From Oopsacas minuta (Eukaryota > Porifera > Hexactinellida > Lyssacinosida > Leucopsacidae), in assembly GCA_024704765.1 (NCBI GenBank), contig JAKMXF010000344.1:139276-203275 (forward strand): DNA of 64,000 nt, given 5' to 3'. The position numbers and the translations under genes are program-made. The notes beneath the pieces were generated by a model. That model saw only the letters and a list, made by a program, of their open reading frames with translations, had not been told where the DNA came from and made no database searches. Shown one piece after another: positions 35,749 through 46,764 of the stretch (position 1 is its first letter; every line of letters starts with the position of its first letter).

Positions 35749-38486
35749 CAGGGGCGGCGCCAGGATTTGGCAAAGCGAGGAGCTGGGCCGGGCGACACGT
35801 TTTATCGCGGGGGCCAAGCTCGCTCGACATATCTATTAAATGATTCAACATATTCCCCATTAATTGCCAGAAAATTCTCTGATCTGGTGCTTTAGATGAA
35901 AAACATAGGTAAATCAGAAATAAAGACATAGATTATTAAGATAATAAGGTACTAACAATCAAACACAAAAAATTTATGCAAACATGGCCTGTGTAGTTAA
36001 TCTATCATATACATGCTAAAGGAGAAAAATGAAGTATTTGAATTACTGTTATGTAACCAGATGGAATAATGCCTATTAGTGACCATCAATGCAAAACAAT
36101 TCTTCTCTTGTTGCCTTCTGCAAACTTTTCAATCACTGTATCTTTATCCAAGTCCTGAGCCATTTCTATATTTGTGTTCAAAACTCCTAAATCACTTACA
36201 CGATCATTCCCATGGAACTGCCAAATAATTTTTAATGCGGTTCATGGTGGAGAATGAGCGTTCTTCCTCAGTAGAAGAAGTCGGGATTATTAGGGCAAAC
36301 TTGATACACTTGAACAAGATATGAAGAACACGCTCGTGGGGAGCAATAAATTTTAGCATGTCATTTAGTGAAAGAGGCAAGTGAATAGCATCTACAGAAT
36401 CTCTCTCGAAAATGTGTTTCATTAGTCCTATTTCCATTTCAAGCTTCTTGTTTCCTTCCAAAACCAGCCCACATTGTCTACAAAAGCCTTTGATATCACC
36501 TAAGTCGCAAAATTTCTCAGTCCCTGGCTTTAAGGCATAAATTCCACGAAGTACAGTTTAGCTTTCAGCATCTAAAAATCTCCTATCAAAATCAGCGACA
36601 GCTTTTGCGCAGACTGGCTGGAAAACATGATGGTGATAATCGTCTGTGCTCTCATAATTGCGAATAAATGCGTCACGATCAACTCTCTTTTTACGAATTC
36701 TCCGAGATGGCAACTCAGGTAAACCCCTTTCTTAACCAAATCCTGTGATTCACTCCAAATAATGTTCCAAATCGAATCTTCTGGGAATTTGGGTCTGTCA
36801 AACCAATTGCGGGCTTGCTGAATTTGTGCCAAAGCTTCAGATATATTTTCAGACTTACCCTGAAATTTAAGAGAAGCATCATCACATATTTTCAAAAACC
36901 ATTTAGCAATTGATAAATGAACGACGAAAGATGATGTCAACTGAGAATGAATCAGCCTAGCGTAGCTCCGCGATCTCCACCTTGGTATACCATATCATCC
37001 AAATTGTCTATAATTGAATCGAAAGTGAGGGCTACAGCTTCACAGCTGTGTGCTCTAGATGACCACCTTGTGTCAGACAAAGTTGAAATTTTGCGGGGTT
37101 TGCTGATTTTTTGCTTTGTCTTTTTGGTGGTGAATAATACAGAGTGTACAACAGAAGAACTAAAGAAGTTGTAAATCTTCTGGAGTGTTGAAAAAAGATC
37201 ACAAAATTTTCCGAATGCTTTACTGAGATCAACAACAACAATCAAATTTATGCGGTGGGCATAACAGTGCACATAAATTGCCCTTCCGCATTTCTCACGA
37301 ACAATTTTCTGTACGCCATTACATGACCCAGACATAACACTCGCTTCGTCGTAACATTGGGCAACACATAGTCATGTGGAATGCCCATTTCACCCAATAG
37401 GTTAAAAATATCAGTGCTTAATGACTTTGCATCTAATCCTAAACATCTGTGGAAAGCTGCGAATGAATCCTGCACCTCACTGCAGTAAACATATCTGAGT
37501 ATCAAACCAAATTGTTCTTGTTTTGAAGAATTCTCGTGTTTATTAAAGGATCGCATACAGCAACCAGATGCAAGAGAGCAATGAAAATTTCCAGGATTAG
37601 AAGCTGAATGATCAGTTTCTCTGTGACCACGTATAGTAATACCCTTGTCCACAGCAAGTTAGAATGCAATCGATAATACCACGAAGATAATGACGGTTTT
37701 CATCGACAAGCTTTTTATGAACAGCATCCATAAACGAGACAATATTTTCATTGTTTTGTACAGAACGCTGATAGCCCAGCATTTTCTCTGTAGCAAAACG
37801 ATGATCAGAACTTTTAACGTGGTTTGTAAACTTCTCTAATGCATTCTTAAAATATGTAAAACCAGTCTCAATAAAAGCATCACCATTTCCAAAAAATCTA
37901 CAAAACTGACAAAAAGCTGCATTCTTAGCTTAAGAATACTCAAGCCATGCAAAATCTGAATGCCACTTTTCCTAAAAAGAAAGACCTTCACGCTTAGGAA
38001 ATGTGTTCAACAATGGTTGCGCAGGTTTGTCAGTCTTAAATTGAGAGATATCAGAAGAACCAGGTATATGCGCACAATACTTTCCTCCGATTCCGAATCA
38101 AAGGAATCATCTGGGCAAGGACGTTTAGCACGAACAGGTTTTTGAGCTTTGCCAAATAGCCATCCAAAGACATAATTTAGTTGAAATAAAATAAATCTAA
38201 CATCGTAAGTAGAATAAACAAATATAATAAAATATACAACAAAATGACTCATCAACTGAATGAAAAACAAGAGTTTCGGAGAAGTAAGGCGGAATATTTA
38301 GCTAAATTAGGCATCTATAAACACAACCTAAAAAACATGTACTTTTAAAACAAGCAAATTTCGGAAAAAAACAAAACAAAGACGAAGCAGGTTCGTTCAA
38401 AATTTTAAATTTTTATCTCCTGAAATTTACTGAGCGGCTCAAGGGGGGGCTTGAGCCCCCCAAATTTGTCCTGGCGCCGCGCCCTG
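35749..38486 (-). mobile_element. hAT element 1 (TTF/ZMYM-type), nested in the Ginger-like element
   Basis: The left end CAGGGGCGGCGCCAGGATTT (35749) and the inverted right end CAGGGCGCGGCGCCAGGACA (38486) are hAT-type ends starting CAGGG. They are flanked by ACTGTGAT (35741-35748) and TCTGTGAC (38487-38494), an 8-bp target duplication with 6 of 8 retained. Minus-strand coding relics, from right to left: FGKAQKPVRAKRPCPDD (N-terminal, about 38150-38090); the domain leading to MSGSCNGVQKIVREKCGRAI then YVHCYAHRINL (about 37330-37240, the D-x-A-x-x-M-S-G and H-C-x-A-H-x-L-N-L blocks); TLSDTRWSSRAHSCEAV (about 37080); and the C-terminal dimerisation block STEEERSFSTMNRIKNYL (about 36275-36210). 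Frameshifts and stops break the frame into at least four pieces. Confidence 0.82.
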
Positions 38487-38773
38487 TCTGTGACATCAGT
38501 GGTGGATTAATGGTGGGGCGGATGGGGCAGTCCCCCGGGGCCCGACTAAAAGGGCCCCTATACAAAGCTGTAATATTTGTATTGGGAAATTTGTTGCATT
38601 ATATTGTTTGAGTAGTGAACCAATAACACTGATAAGGTTAATTAATTTTGAACAGTGAAGCAATAACAATGATACAATTAATAGGCAGCACACCTTTAAA
38701 ATAAACAAGCCCAGCCCTTATCTACTTTTACAATGACTTTTTCGAGTCTTAATATATTCTCCACTTTTCAGTA

Positions 38774-41369
38774 ATGCATCCTATTCACAAGTCGGGGGCA
38801 ACTAAAAGAAAAGAACGTCACCTTCGCGAAGAGCAACAGATACAAGAAACGTCTAAACTTCCTAAACTAGACACATTCTTTAACCTACAATCACAATCCC
38901 AAGAATCGCCAGCCGAAGGCTATGAGCTTCTACTTCAACATCCTCTTTTGTACCTCTTGGCGATTCATTTGTATGTAATTCAAACGAATTACTTTCAGTA
39001 GTGGACTCCAGTTTTATCGAGTCAGAGTATCAAGTTCCCGAGGTTGTAGAAGAGCAACATGCTTTAACCCAGAAAGAAATGCAACTTGTGAATGACTTTG
39101 GGTTGTGGGACGATATATCAGAGGACATATGAAATCGCTGGATAGCCGAAGGAGTGAAGGTTGTAGAAACAATTGTAATAACTTCCTAATTCTGACATGA
39201 TTCATAGAAATAAAGGATATCACCAATATTGCTCTAAGTCTTTCTTCACACGAATTCATCCTTTGACAGGAGAGTTTACAGAACTTATATGGCACTGTTA
39301 CTCGCCCTCAAGAGGGAAAGTATTCTGCTTCGCTTGTAAGCTCCTATCACCAACAACTAGTTTATTCACTCAAGGCTTTAATGACTGGAAGCATGCTGAC
39401 GAGAGAATTTCGTCCCATGAAAATAGCCAGCAGCATAGAGAAGCCATGGTAATTATGTGCACGAGAAAAACAAGTATTGGTAGAGTGGATTGTCATATCA
39501 TAGAGGAGTTTGAAAACCAACGACAGTATTGGCGCAAAGTGATAGAGTGTGCAGTATCTGTAATAACATGTTTTGAGAAAGGGGTCTCCCGTTGAGAGGG
39601 AAAGACGAAGTCATTGGGTCTCCAAGAATGGTAATTATCTAGGAGTGATGGAAGTCCTTTCAAATTACGATTCATTCCTTGATCAACACATCACTATGTT
39701 CGTTAACAAAGGAAGGGGCCATACTTCATACTTGTCATCAACCATTTGCGAGGAATTGATTAGTCTAATGGGTAGCAAGGTTCTTGATACAATTACCAAA
39801 GAACTGAAATCAGCGAAGTTTTATTCAGTGTCTGCCGATTCGACATCCGATGTTACACACTCAGATCAACTGACATTTATTGTCCTCTGTGTCTTACCGA
39901 CTGGGCCTAAGGAAATATTTCTGAAGTTTTTACCGACTGGGCCTAAGGAAATATTTCTGAAGTTTTTACCGACTGGGCCTAAGGAAATATTTCTGAAGTT
40001 TTTACCGACGATCGGTCATACTGGACAAGTGATAGCGGAAATGATACTAAGCTTTCTAGAGGAATATGGAATCGACATCAATAATTGTCGTGGTCAAACA
40101 TATGATGATGCATCAAATATGAGTGGGAAATATATAGGTGTGTAAACTATCATCAAACAACAGAGTCAATATACGACATTTATACCCTGTGTAGTTCATT
40201 CCCTCAATCTTGTGGGAAAAAGTTCCGCTGAATGTAGCCCAGTGATTGTGAGATTCTTTGACATTATACAAAAGTTTTACACTTTTCTCTCAGCATCTAA
40301 CGTATCGATGGCGACTTCTTTATGAAAAACTTAAGCCCATAGGCTTGTCTGTAGTCAAGCGGCTTTCTGATACTCGGTGGTCGCAAGATATGAAGCAGTG
40401 GAAGCCCTGCACAAAGGATATAATATTTATGTGAGTTTTACTATCTTTGGCGTCGGATATTGAACAGAAGGTTGACTGTCGAAATGAAACAAGTTCGATG
40501 CTTAAAAAACTTGGCGTTAGATTCCGTCATTCTTCTTGTATTTTGGGAAACAGTTTTAGAGCGCTTCCACCAAACTAATCTCTCCTTTCAGTCAAGCACT
40601 TTAAATCTCAATGTCATGGTATCGTTACTCGAGTCCCTTGTTGGATTTATTGAAACTCTGAGAACCGAATTTGAACATTTTCATAAGCAGGGTATTATTT
40701 GAGTGGACATGACCAGTACAACTCAGTCCTTAAGCGAGTAAGAGTACCCAACCGTCGTTATTTTGATGTAGATGACGGAAATGAAGATCGCAATATGTCG
40801 CCAATGGATAAGTTCAGACAAGACGTGTTTCAAGTTATCAATGATCAGTTGATAAGTGACTTGAAATATCACCTTGAGGCATATAAAGAAATCAGCTATA
40901 ACTTCGGATTCTTGTGTAAACTACCATCTTTCCTAATCAAATGATCAAACAAGCTGTAGGAAAAAATACATGCTCATATCCCAACGATCTGGAACCTACG
41001 ATTGAGATTAAGCTTATTCAATTTTCCAGCTTGATCAGATCTTTCGGTAGAGCTCCAAACAAATGAAAAAACGAAGTCAACAGAGCTGAACATGTATGAA
41101 TTCCTTGACACACAAACCCCACGCAAACGTTCCCCAACATAGAATTAGCTCTTCGAATATATTTATCTCTGATGGTATCAAATTGTAGTGGTGAGAGGTC
41201 TTTTTCGAAACTGAAACGTATCAAAAATGAGCTCAGAAATAGAATTGGACAAGATCGACTTAATAGTCTATCAATCAGGAGTATTGAGAGTGATGTACTG
41301 AGACAACTAGACTTTTCACAGATAATTATGGATCTTTGTCATCTGAAGAGTAGGAAAAGGCCTATATAA
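38774..41369 (+). pseudogene. hAT (TTF/ZMYM-type) transposase relic
   Basis: ATG at 38774, with the N-terminal SGATKRKERHLREEQ and PKLDTFF; then a TTF zinc finger, HPLTGEFTELIWHCYSP with GKVFCFACKLLSP and FNDWKHADERI (39250-39410); then YYSVSADSTSD-type catalytic block KFYSVSADSTSDVTHSDQL (39810-39870); the DDASNMSGKYIGV block (about 40105); and the C-terminal hATC block NCSGERSFSKLKRIKNELRN (41178-41240). The frame is broken at about 38998, 39590, 40143, 40440 and 40700. A 36-bp segment is triplicated in frame at 39894. The family excises and reinserts with 8-bp duplications. Confidence 0.75.
39894..40009 (+). repeat. 36-bp perfect tandem triplication inside the hAT 2 gene
   Basis: Three identical 36-bp units (39894-39929, 39930-39965, 39966-40001) plus 8 bases of a fourth. 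Each encodes LPTGPKEIFLKF in frame. Absence of any difference between units indicates a recent duplication. Confidence 0.95.
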
Positions 41370-41383
41370 TGTCACTCTAAGGA

Positions 41384-43584
41384 TTATTTTCTTCTATAAG
41401 TAATACATGAATAATTACGTAAAAATTTTGAATATACGTATAATAATTTTATAGCACAAGGAGCCTGTAAAAGTATATTCGGGGTGTCCCTAAATAAACT
41501 CCTAAAGGCACATGGTTGATGTCCGCCCGGAGGCCCATTATACCCATAATCCATCTCTAAGTGACATAATCGATTTGAAGGATTACACTTGCACGTAGTA
41601 CGAAGACATGTTTTCTTACAAGAGCAATGAAACATCCCTTGACCTGTCCCAACTGATTCATTGCGTGCTACTGGTCGCAAATAAATTTCTTTTCCTGTTT
41701 CGACATTATTTATCTCCAAGAATTTATCGAGGCATGGAGAAAATTGATTTCTGTTGTAATGCGAATTCAATTGACCGTATTTTGTACCTAGCTCGTAAGT
41801 ACCATTATGCTCGATTGCCACAACAACTGTTGTAATGTTTCGAAAGTCACCTTTACCTCGATCTACGTCGGGTAGAGGGACCATTACTGTATCCCCAATA
41901 TTTGCTTGTTTGAATCGTTTTCTAGATTGCTCGAACATTTTATCATCCTGCTCTCCTTGTATTCTTTTCGCTCCTTTTCGCTGCTGCGTAATTTGATTCA
42001 CTTGATGACATAGTCTCCATAATACAGCTGAAACAAATCCTTCTTCTTCACTTCCATTATTTACAGAACATGGTGGTATAACATGTCAAAAAGCCCACAA
42101 GACATACAAGTGTGCGCTCCATTGGATATTTGTTGATATGATACAGAATTATAGTTTGTTATTTCAGATTGTTGAGTGATTGATGCTGTGTCTGGGGCTA
42201 TATCGTCTTGTCCTAAAATCTGTTGCCTCGAATTTTCTTCTTGTGAGTTCAAAATTTCTCCTAATTACGCTTCAGTATCTAGGATAGAATCGGTATCAAT
42301 TGTGAGGTTGGTTGAAACTACTCCTAGTTGTGGTCTTATCCCCAAAACAGCTTCATAAGGAGTCTTTCCAATTCCTAAGATAGTTCAAATATAAACGCAT
42401 ACTTACTATTTTATTATATATTTTGTTATAATGATTGATCTTAAATATAATCTAATACCTATATGTAGTCTTGTGTTAATTTTCCATTGGACGAATCTAA
42501 GTCCTTCTGACCATTTGGTTGAATTTCGTCACGCATCCAGCAAGCAAGTACTTCTTTGACGCTCCGATTTGCACTCTCAACTGAGCCTTGTGACTGGAAG
42601 TGTCGAGGTTTTTCCGTGGACCATTCGACACTCAGGCCAGAGATCTATTACTTTTCCTTCACAATCTTAAAAATGTAGCTAAAAGGTGTGAAAACAAGAT
42701 TAATCATATGATAAATCTATGTATAGGGTGATAATATTCATTCTACACAATTTAACATACCTGATTCGAAACTCGCGGCCATTATCAGATTGCAGAATAT
42801 AAGGTGCCCCTTTATCACAAAATATCAATCAGATGATATGCTACCCCTTCTGCACGTTTCGATTCTAGCGCTTTTAATGTTACAAACTTAGCAAGATTAT
42901 CTTGATATGTAATAATATATTTGTACTTGTCGTCTGGTTGGCTTTGCATATCAATGAGGTCAACCTTGATAGAAATAAGTTAATACAAACTGGAATTATT
43001 CCTCCGATTTACATGTCCAGTTCATTATATTTGTAGAAAATAATGCTTCATTAGTAGAATTTTGCAGCTGCAATGCGAAATTTGATTAGATAAACAATAT
43101 ACCTCACCTCGCATCTCGAATTGAGCTGATTCCTAATGATTGGCTTGACAACAAGAGATTTTCTGAATTTACTTTTTTTAAGCTGGCATTTTTCGCAAAG
43201 TTGCAAATAGGTACAAATATGTTCTCTCGTAATGTTTGCATAAGCTTCTGACAGTTTATGTTCCATGAGTACTTTACCACTATGTCCAGTTGACAGGTGA
43301 GCTGCATGTATAATATCAAATAATTCCTCAAAGAAAACGAATTGTTGCTGCATGCTTGTTTCTTAAGCTTTGATTATGATACCATCAACTTTAATTTCCA
43401 AAATTTCGAATTTTTTCATTAGTTCATAATCCTTTGGATTTTTTTGAATACTTTTATCTTCATCCAGGCTTTGAATTCGCTCTATTGTTGCTTGATAAAC
43501 ATCCTTGGTGAAAAATGTCATGTTCCCTGCCTTATTCTTCACAGCTTCAGCTATTTTATTCATATATATTTCTCGAGTGTTCAT
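41384..43584 (-). pseudogene. KRBA2-like integrase gene of the Ginger-like element
   Basis: Starts with ATG at 43584. Exon 1 (43584-43108) carries an integrase H2C2 zinc domain, HAAHLSTGHSGKVLM ... CEKCQLKK, and ends LNSRCE at a GAG|GTGAGG donor; one TAA (43363-43365) interrupts it. Exon 2 (42964-42761, acceptor ATCAAG) has the catalytic core: VDLIDMQSQPDDKYKY (first Asp) and LQSDNGREF (second Asp), with a one-base loss between. A further exon from 42678 (acceptor TTTTAG) contains FQSQGSVESANRSVKEVL (catalytic Glu) and SEGLRFVQW, with more frame changes. The C-terminal part (42001-41384) has GDTVMVPLPDVDRGKGDFRN and FHCSCKKTCLRTTCKC, both hallmarks of KRAB-A domain-containing protein 2 and its relatives. 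It would catalyse strand transfer of the element, but is disrupted at several points. Confidence 0.75.
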
Positions 43585-43857
43585 TTGGTAATTGGACTAT
43601 ATTCTGGACAGTATGTTTATTCAGTGCTCAAGTATGCAATATAAAGTTTTAGTAAGGCACATGGCTAAATATAAAGGGTCCAAGGGAGACCATATAAAGT
43701 TGACGTACTTGGTTCAAAAGGACCACTTACAAGGTAGATTGTCCGACCAGAATACATATAGCGGAACCTAGCATGATAGAATTATCCTATATCTACGATC
43801 AGTTTTCATGAATTGAATTAATTAAAAGTCGATTAATTATTACGAGGCACACTAAAC

Positions 43858-43920
43858 TAGCATTATGCATATTGCCTGGGCATTATGCATAATGCACAAT
43901 TTCTCATACTGCCCTTATCA
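43858..43920 (-). repeat. Right terminal inverted repeat of the Ginger-like element
   Basis: Inverted partner of 35380-35442. It contains the perfect 16-bp palindrome GCATTATGCATAATGC, of which the left copy keeps 15 bases. Confidence 0.85.
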
Positions 43921-44207
43921 TATATAAGATTTAATATACTATACGTGTTTTATTTGAACGTATTAAGCGTCTAGGTTAACTTCGAAAAATGAGATTTTGA
44001 CATTGTTAGACTAGTATAAGTCACATTATTGTCAAGTATTACATAATTTGGTTAACTATGCTGAGATTTCTCCTTAACAATTAGAAAACTACTGTTTTGA
44101 TGCAAAATATACCGAAGAAATTACGTCACAAAATTATAGATTGAACGGGGCGCATGTATTAGGTCGAATTATGGTGTTGGCATTAGATTGAATTTCATTG
44201 TTTACAT

Positions 44208-44709
44208 CAGGGTGCCCAACTCGATTTAATTGCGGGCCACATTGGCTTCCTCAATATTTTGGTGGGCTACATGGACCAATTTATAAATCTCAGATGTATT
44301 TAGAGAAAATATGTTGCAATATCCAAATTTCCACCCTAGATATCAACTTTCCTTTTCTTAGAACAAGGTTCCATTAATATAAATGATATATATATTCTAT
44401 AGGTAATTTAGGAGATGAGTAAACGCAGTATCTGAATTTCGATTATAAACTTAGAATTATACTAGTGTATATTTATACACCGCTAAGGATTATTATTACT
44501 AAACACATGTACCTGTCGTGTATTGAAAATGAAAAAGAATCCTCAAAATGTCAAATACAATGAAATTTGACACCCAGTATGAATGCTAACGAAATGTGGC
44601 TTAGGAATTGTTCATGAATAAAAACTATATATTACAAAGTGCAAATTCTTAGTCATACTTGCGCGGGCAGGATAAAATTATTACGCGGGCGGTATTTTGG
44701 GCACCTCTG
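44208..44709. mobile_element. hAT-type MITE nested in the MULE
   Basis: The left end CAGGGTGCCCAACTCGATTT (44208) and the inverted right end CAGAGGTGCCCAAAATACCG (44709) share CAG-x-G-T-G-C-C-C-A-A followed by GC-rich sequence (GCGGGCC / CCGCCCGCG), the pattern of hAT ends. Flanks GTTTACAT and GATTATGT agree at 5 of 8 bases, compatible with an eroded 8-bp duplication. No open frame inside. The insertion sits 60 bp inside the MULE left end and therefore postdates it. Confidence 0.65.
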
Positions 44710-45322
44710 GATTATGTTAAGTCGAATTCCAACTGTCTTATTCATTAATTGATTAATTTCTAAACAAAATGCGAAATTTGAAATTTGTGTGAAATATGAA
44801 ATGTGGAAAATACTACTTGCTTAGGTATGCATTGTAAAATGTGTAAAAGATGTTAATTAAGAAATATTTGAAAATTTCCTTCAATTATGCCTCTGCACGT
44901 TGGACAAATCTGTTGAAGTTGCTCAATTGTGTCGCTACACTGTGTGCAACAAATTGCTGCCTGCAAAGCATGAATACCCATGTGGTGCTTATTATTTTTA
45001 GCCAAACTACACATTTATTTATTTCATACTATCAAAAGATTCAGGCTCCTCCACATATCAGAATTATCTGAAATAACTGTGTCTTCTAATGAAGCAGCAT
45101 TGCCTATATAGCAACTAATTCTTTTGAGAATTTGTATGGGAGAGTAACTCCAACTTAACAATTCTTCTTTGTAGCCTTGCGATGTTCATTAATCATTCCG
45201 TTCTTCTTTTCGCTTGGTCTCGTTATCTCTCTTCCTTCCTGTATCCGGGCCATTTCACTATCATAGTCAGCAATTATATTGTTAATGATATTCAAAAAAT
45301 TCCAAATTCTTGGATGGCTTGA

Positions 45323-46373
45323 TTATATAATGGACTTAAATTTTCTATGATAACTTTCTGCTGCATTGTTTCCTCCATTTTTAAGGTTAACAATTGACAG
45401 TTCTTCAGGACCAATTTTAGTTAGCCACTGCTTCTTAAAATAATTCAAAAATACTTCAGGTTTCTTCATTTGACTCTGTTGTAATGTTGGAATTTGAAGA
45501 AGGGTGTATGTTGGAAGAATCAATTCAGCTGGAAGAAACGGAATTACCATAACCTTCTTGACGAATGATGGACATTCGGAATTACCATAACCTTCTTGAC
45601 GAATGATGGACATTCGGAATTTCCTCGGCAAGTCGAAGCCAAACCATACTTTTGAGTTTTTCTCCAAATAGTTTGCGTATAATGGAACTTGCACCCGTTC
45701 ACCCTAATTCCTGGATTTACTCGCTGGACAGCATCCCGAGCTGCTTATTCTCAATCTGACATTGCGCAATCCAGTTCTAGCTGAGGAACAAGTTCTCGTA
45801 TCTTCTGTATAACTGCTAGATATAGCTCCTCATCTTTATCAGTCAGCAAGCAGTGAATGGTTGGAATTGCATGTCTCTCCAATGTAAGAAAAAGAGTTCA
45901 CAATTGGTAAAATTGTTTAGATACAGTGTAGAATATCCAATCAATTTGGATATTGGTAATATCTGCGAGTAGATCGTATAATCGGTCAGAAAAGAAAATG
46001 ACAGCTATCCGAGCATCTACAATGGCAGTAGCCTTATGATTTCTTGCAAAGGTTGTTGTGGGTAGAACTTCACTAAATTTACTAGCAGAATGTGAAATCA
46101 TAGGTTGTAATATTTTGCTTGGCCGAAACATTGACGATTCACATTATTTACATGTGACTTGAGAAGCAGAGGGATTTGATCTCGTACATCTTTGATTATG
46201 TGTCTCAGATTGTGTTGCGAGGCTTGAGCTGTTGTTTTGCACTTTGTATTAATTGCATATTCTTCAACACGATAGTCTTGTAATCCATGATTATGTTCTG
46301 ACTTAGGATAAACCAAATTCGTAGCCTTTTTCCAATTTCGCACCTCCTTTACAGTCATTCCTGAATAGTACAC
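45323..46373 (-). pseudogene. MULE transposase relic
   Basis: Minus-strand pieces in family order: an N-terminal region with YPKSEHNHGLQDYRVEE (the H-N-H motif of FLYWCH/WRKY-like fingers in MULEs), LLSKHVNN-type linker, a core with TIHCLLTDKDEELYLAVIQK (about 45850-45800) and GCKFHYTQTIWRKTQKYGL (about 45700-45640; G-C-x-F-H-x-x-Q is diagnostic), then VIPFLPAELI and a C-terminal LNYFKKQWLTKIGPEEL with NNAAESYHRKFKS (about 45340). A 38-bp tandem duplication at 45541 shifts the frame; further stops occur. Not functional as written. Confidence 0.72.
45541..45621. repeat. 38-bp tandem duplication in the MULE gene
   Basis: Two identical 38-bp units (45541-45578, 45579-45616) plus five bases of a third. 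38 is not divisible by three, so the duplication itself causes a frameshift. Perfect identity implies it is recent. Confidence 0.93.
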
Positions 46374-46614
46374 ATCTGAAGTAGAGAATATATTCTATAG
46401 ATTTATGACAGAAGTATTGTAGTCATCAGAGGAGATGAAAACTTGTCCAGTATCACGTTTGTATTGGTGCAATGAATATTCCATGATGCAGGCACACAAT
46501 AATGTACATATTATAATCATCATCCAATTTATAATAAATGAACAATAGGAACTGTTATTATGGATTGAACTACAAAATTGCTATTAGTAGTAACAAAGTA
46601 AGACATTTGAACGA

Positions 46615-46755
46615 CCTATTATATGCAACTAGAATTCGACCTAATGCATACATATCAAATTCGACCTAATGCATACATATTATATTAGAACTAATGCCAA
46701 CACACGAAATTCGACCTAATGCCAACACCGTAATTGGACCTAATGTAGCGCCTCC
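46615..46755. repeat. Subterminal repeats at the right end of the MULE
   Basis: Five variants of AATTCGACCTAATGC (46631, 46657 and onwards), about 25 bp apart, e.g. followed by ATACATAT or CAACAC. The left end of the MULE has only two units, so the ends are asymmetric. Confidence 0.7.
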
Positions 46756-46764
46756 GATTGAACG

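Larger units (their letters stand above)
38497..41375 (+). mobile_element. hAT element 2 (TTF/ZMYM-type), nested, opposite orientation to hAT 1
   Basis: It begins with a hAT-like end CAGTGGTGGATTAATGGTGG at 38497, only 2 bp beyond the target duplication of hAT 1. It is followed by a GC-rich block (CCCCCGGGGCCCG) typical of hAT subterminal DNA. Coding relics continue to about 41369. No matching right end was found before the integrase gene at 41384, so the right boundary is provisional and the element is probably truncated. Confidence 0.65.
35380..43920 (-). mobile_element. Ginger-like DNA transposon (KRBA2-type integrase), 8.54 kb with nested hAT elements
   Basis: The left end TGTTATGGGCAGTATGAGAA (35380-35399) and the inverted right end TGATAAGGGCAGTATGAGAA (43920-43901) begin terminal inverted repeats of about 60 bp, which continue through ATTG(G/T)GCATTATGCATAAT to CATAATGCTA. 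Both ends start TG, and TATA flanks each side (35376-35379, 43921-43924), a 4-bp target duplication as described for Ginger elements. The right third carries the integrase gene (41384-43584). The left two thirds are occupied by two later hAT insertions. Without them the element would be roughly 3 kb. Superfamily assignment rests on the integrase and the 4-bp duplication. Confidence 0.8.
44148..46755 (-). mobile_element. Mutator-like element (MULE), 2.6 kb, with a perfect 9-bp target duplication
   Basis: The left end GGGCGCATGTATTAGGTCGA and the inverted right end GGAGGCGCTACATTAGGTCC continue as AATTA(T/C)GGTGTTGGCATTAG, an imperfect ~48-bp terminal inverted repeat. GATTGAACG occurs exactly on both sides (44139-44147 and 46756-46764), the 9-bp duplication expected of MULEs. 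The interior holds a decayed MULE transposase on the minus strand and a nested hAT MITE next to the left end. It lies 228 bp from the right end of the Ginger-like element. Confidence 0.85.
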
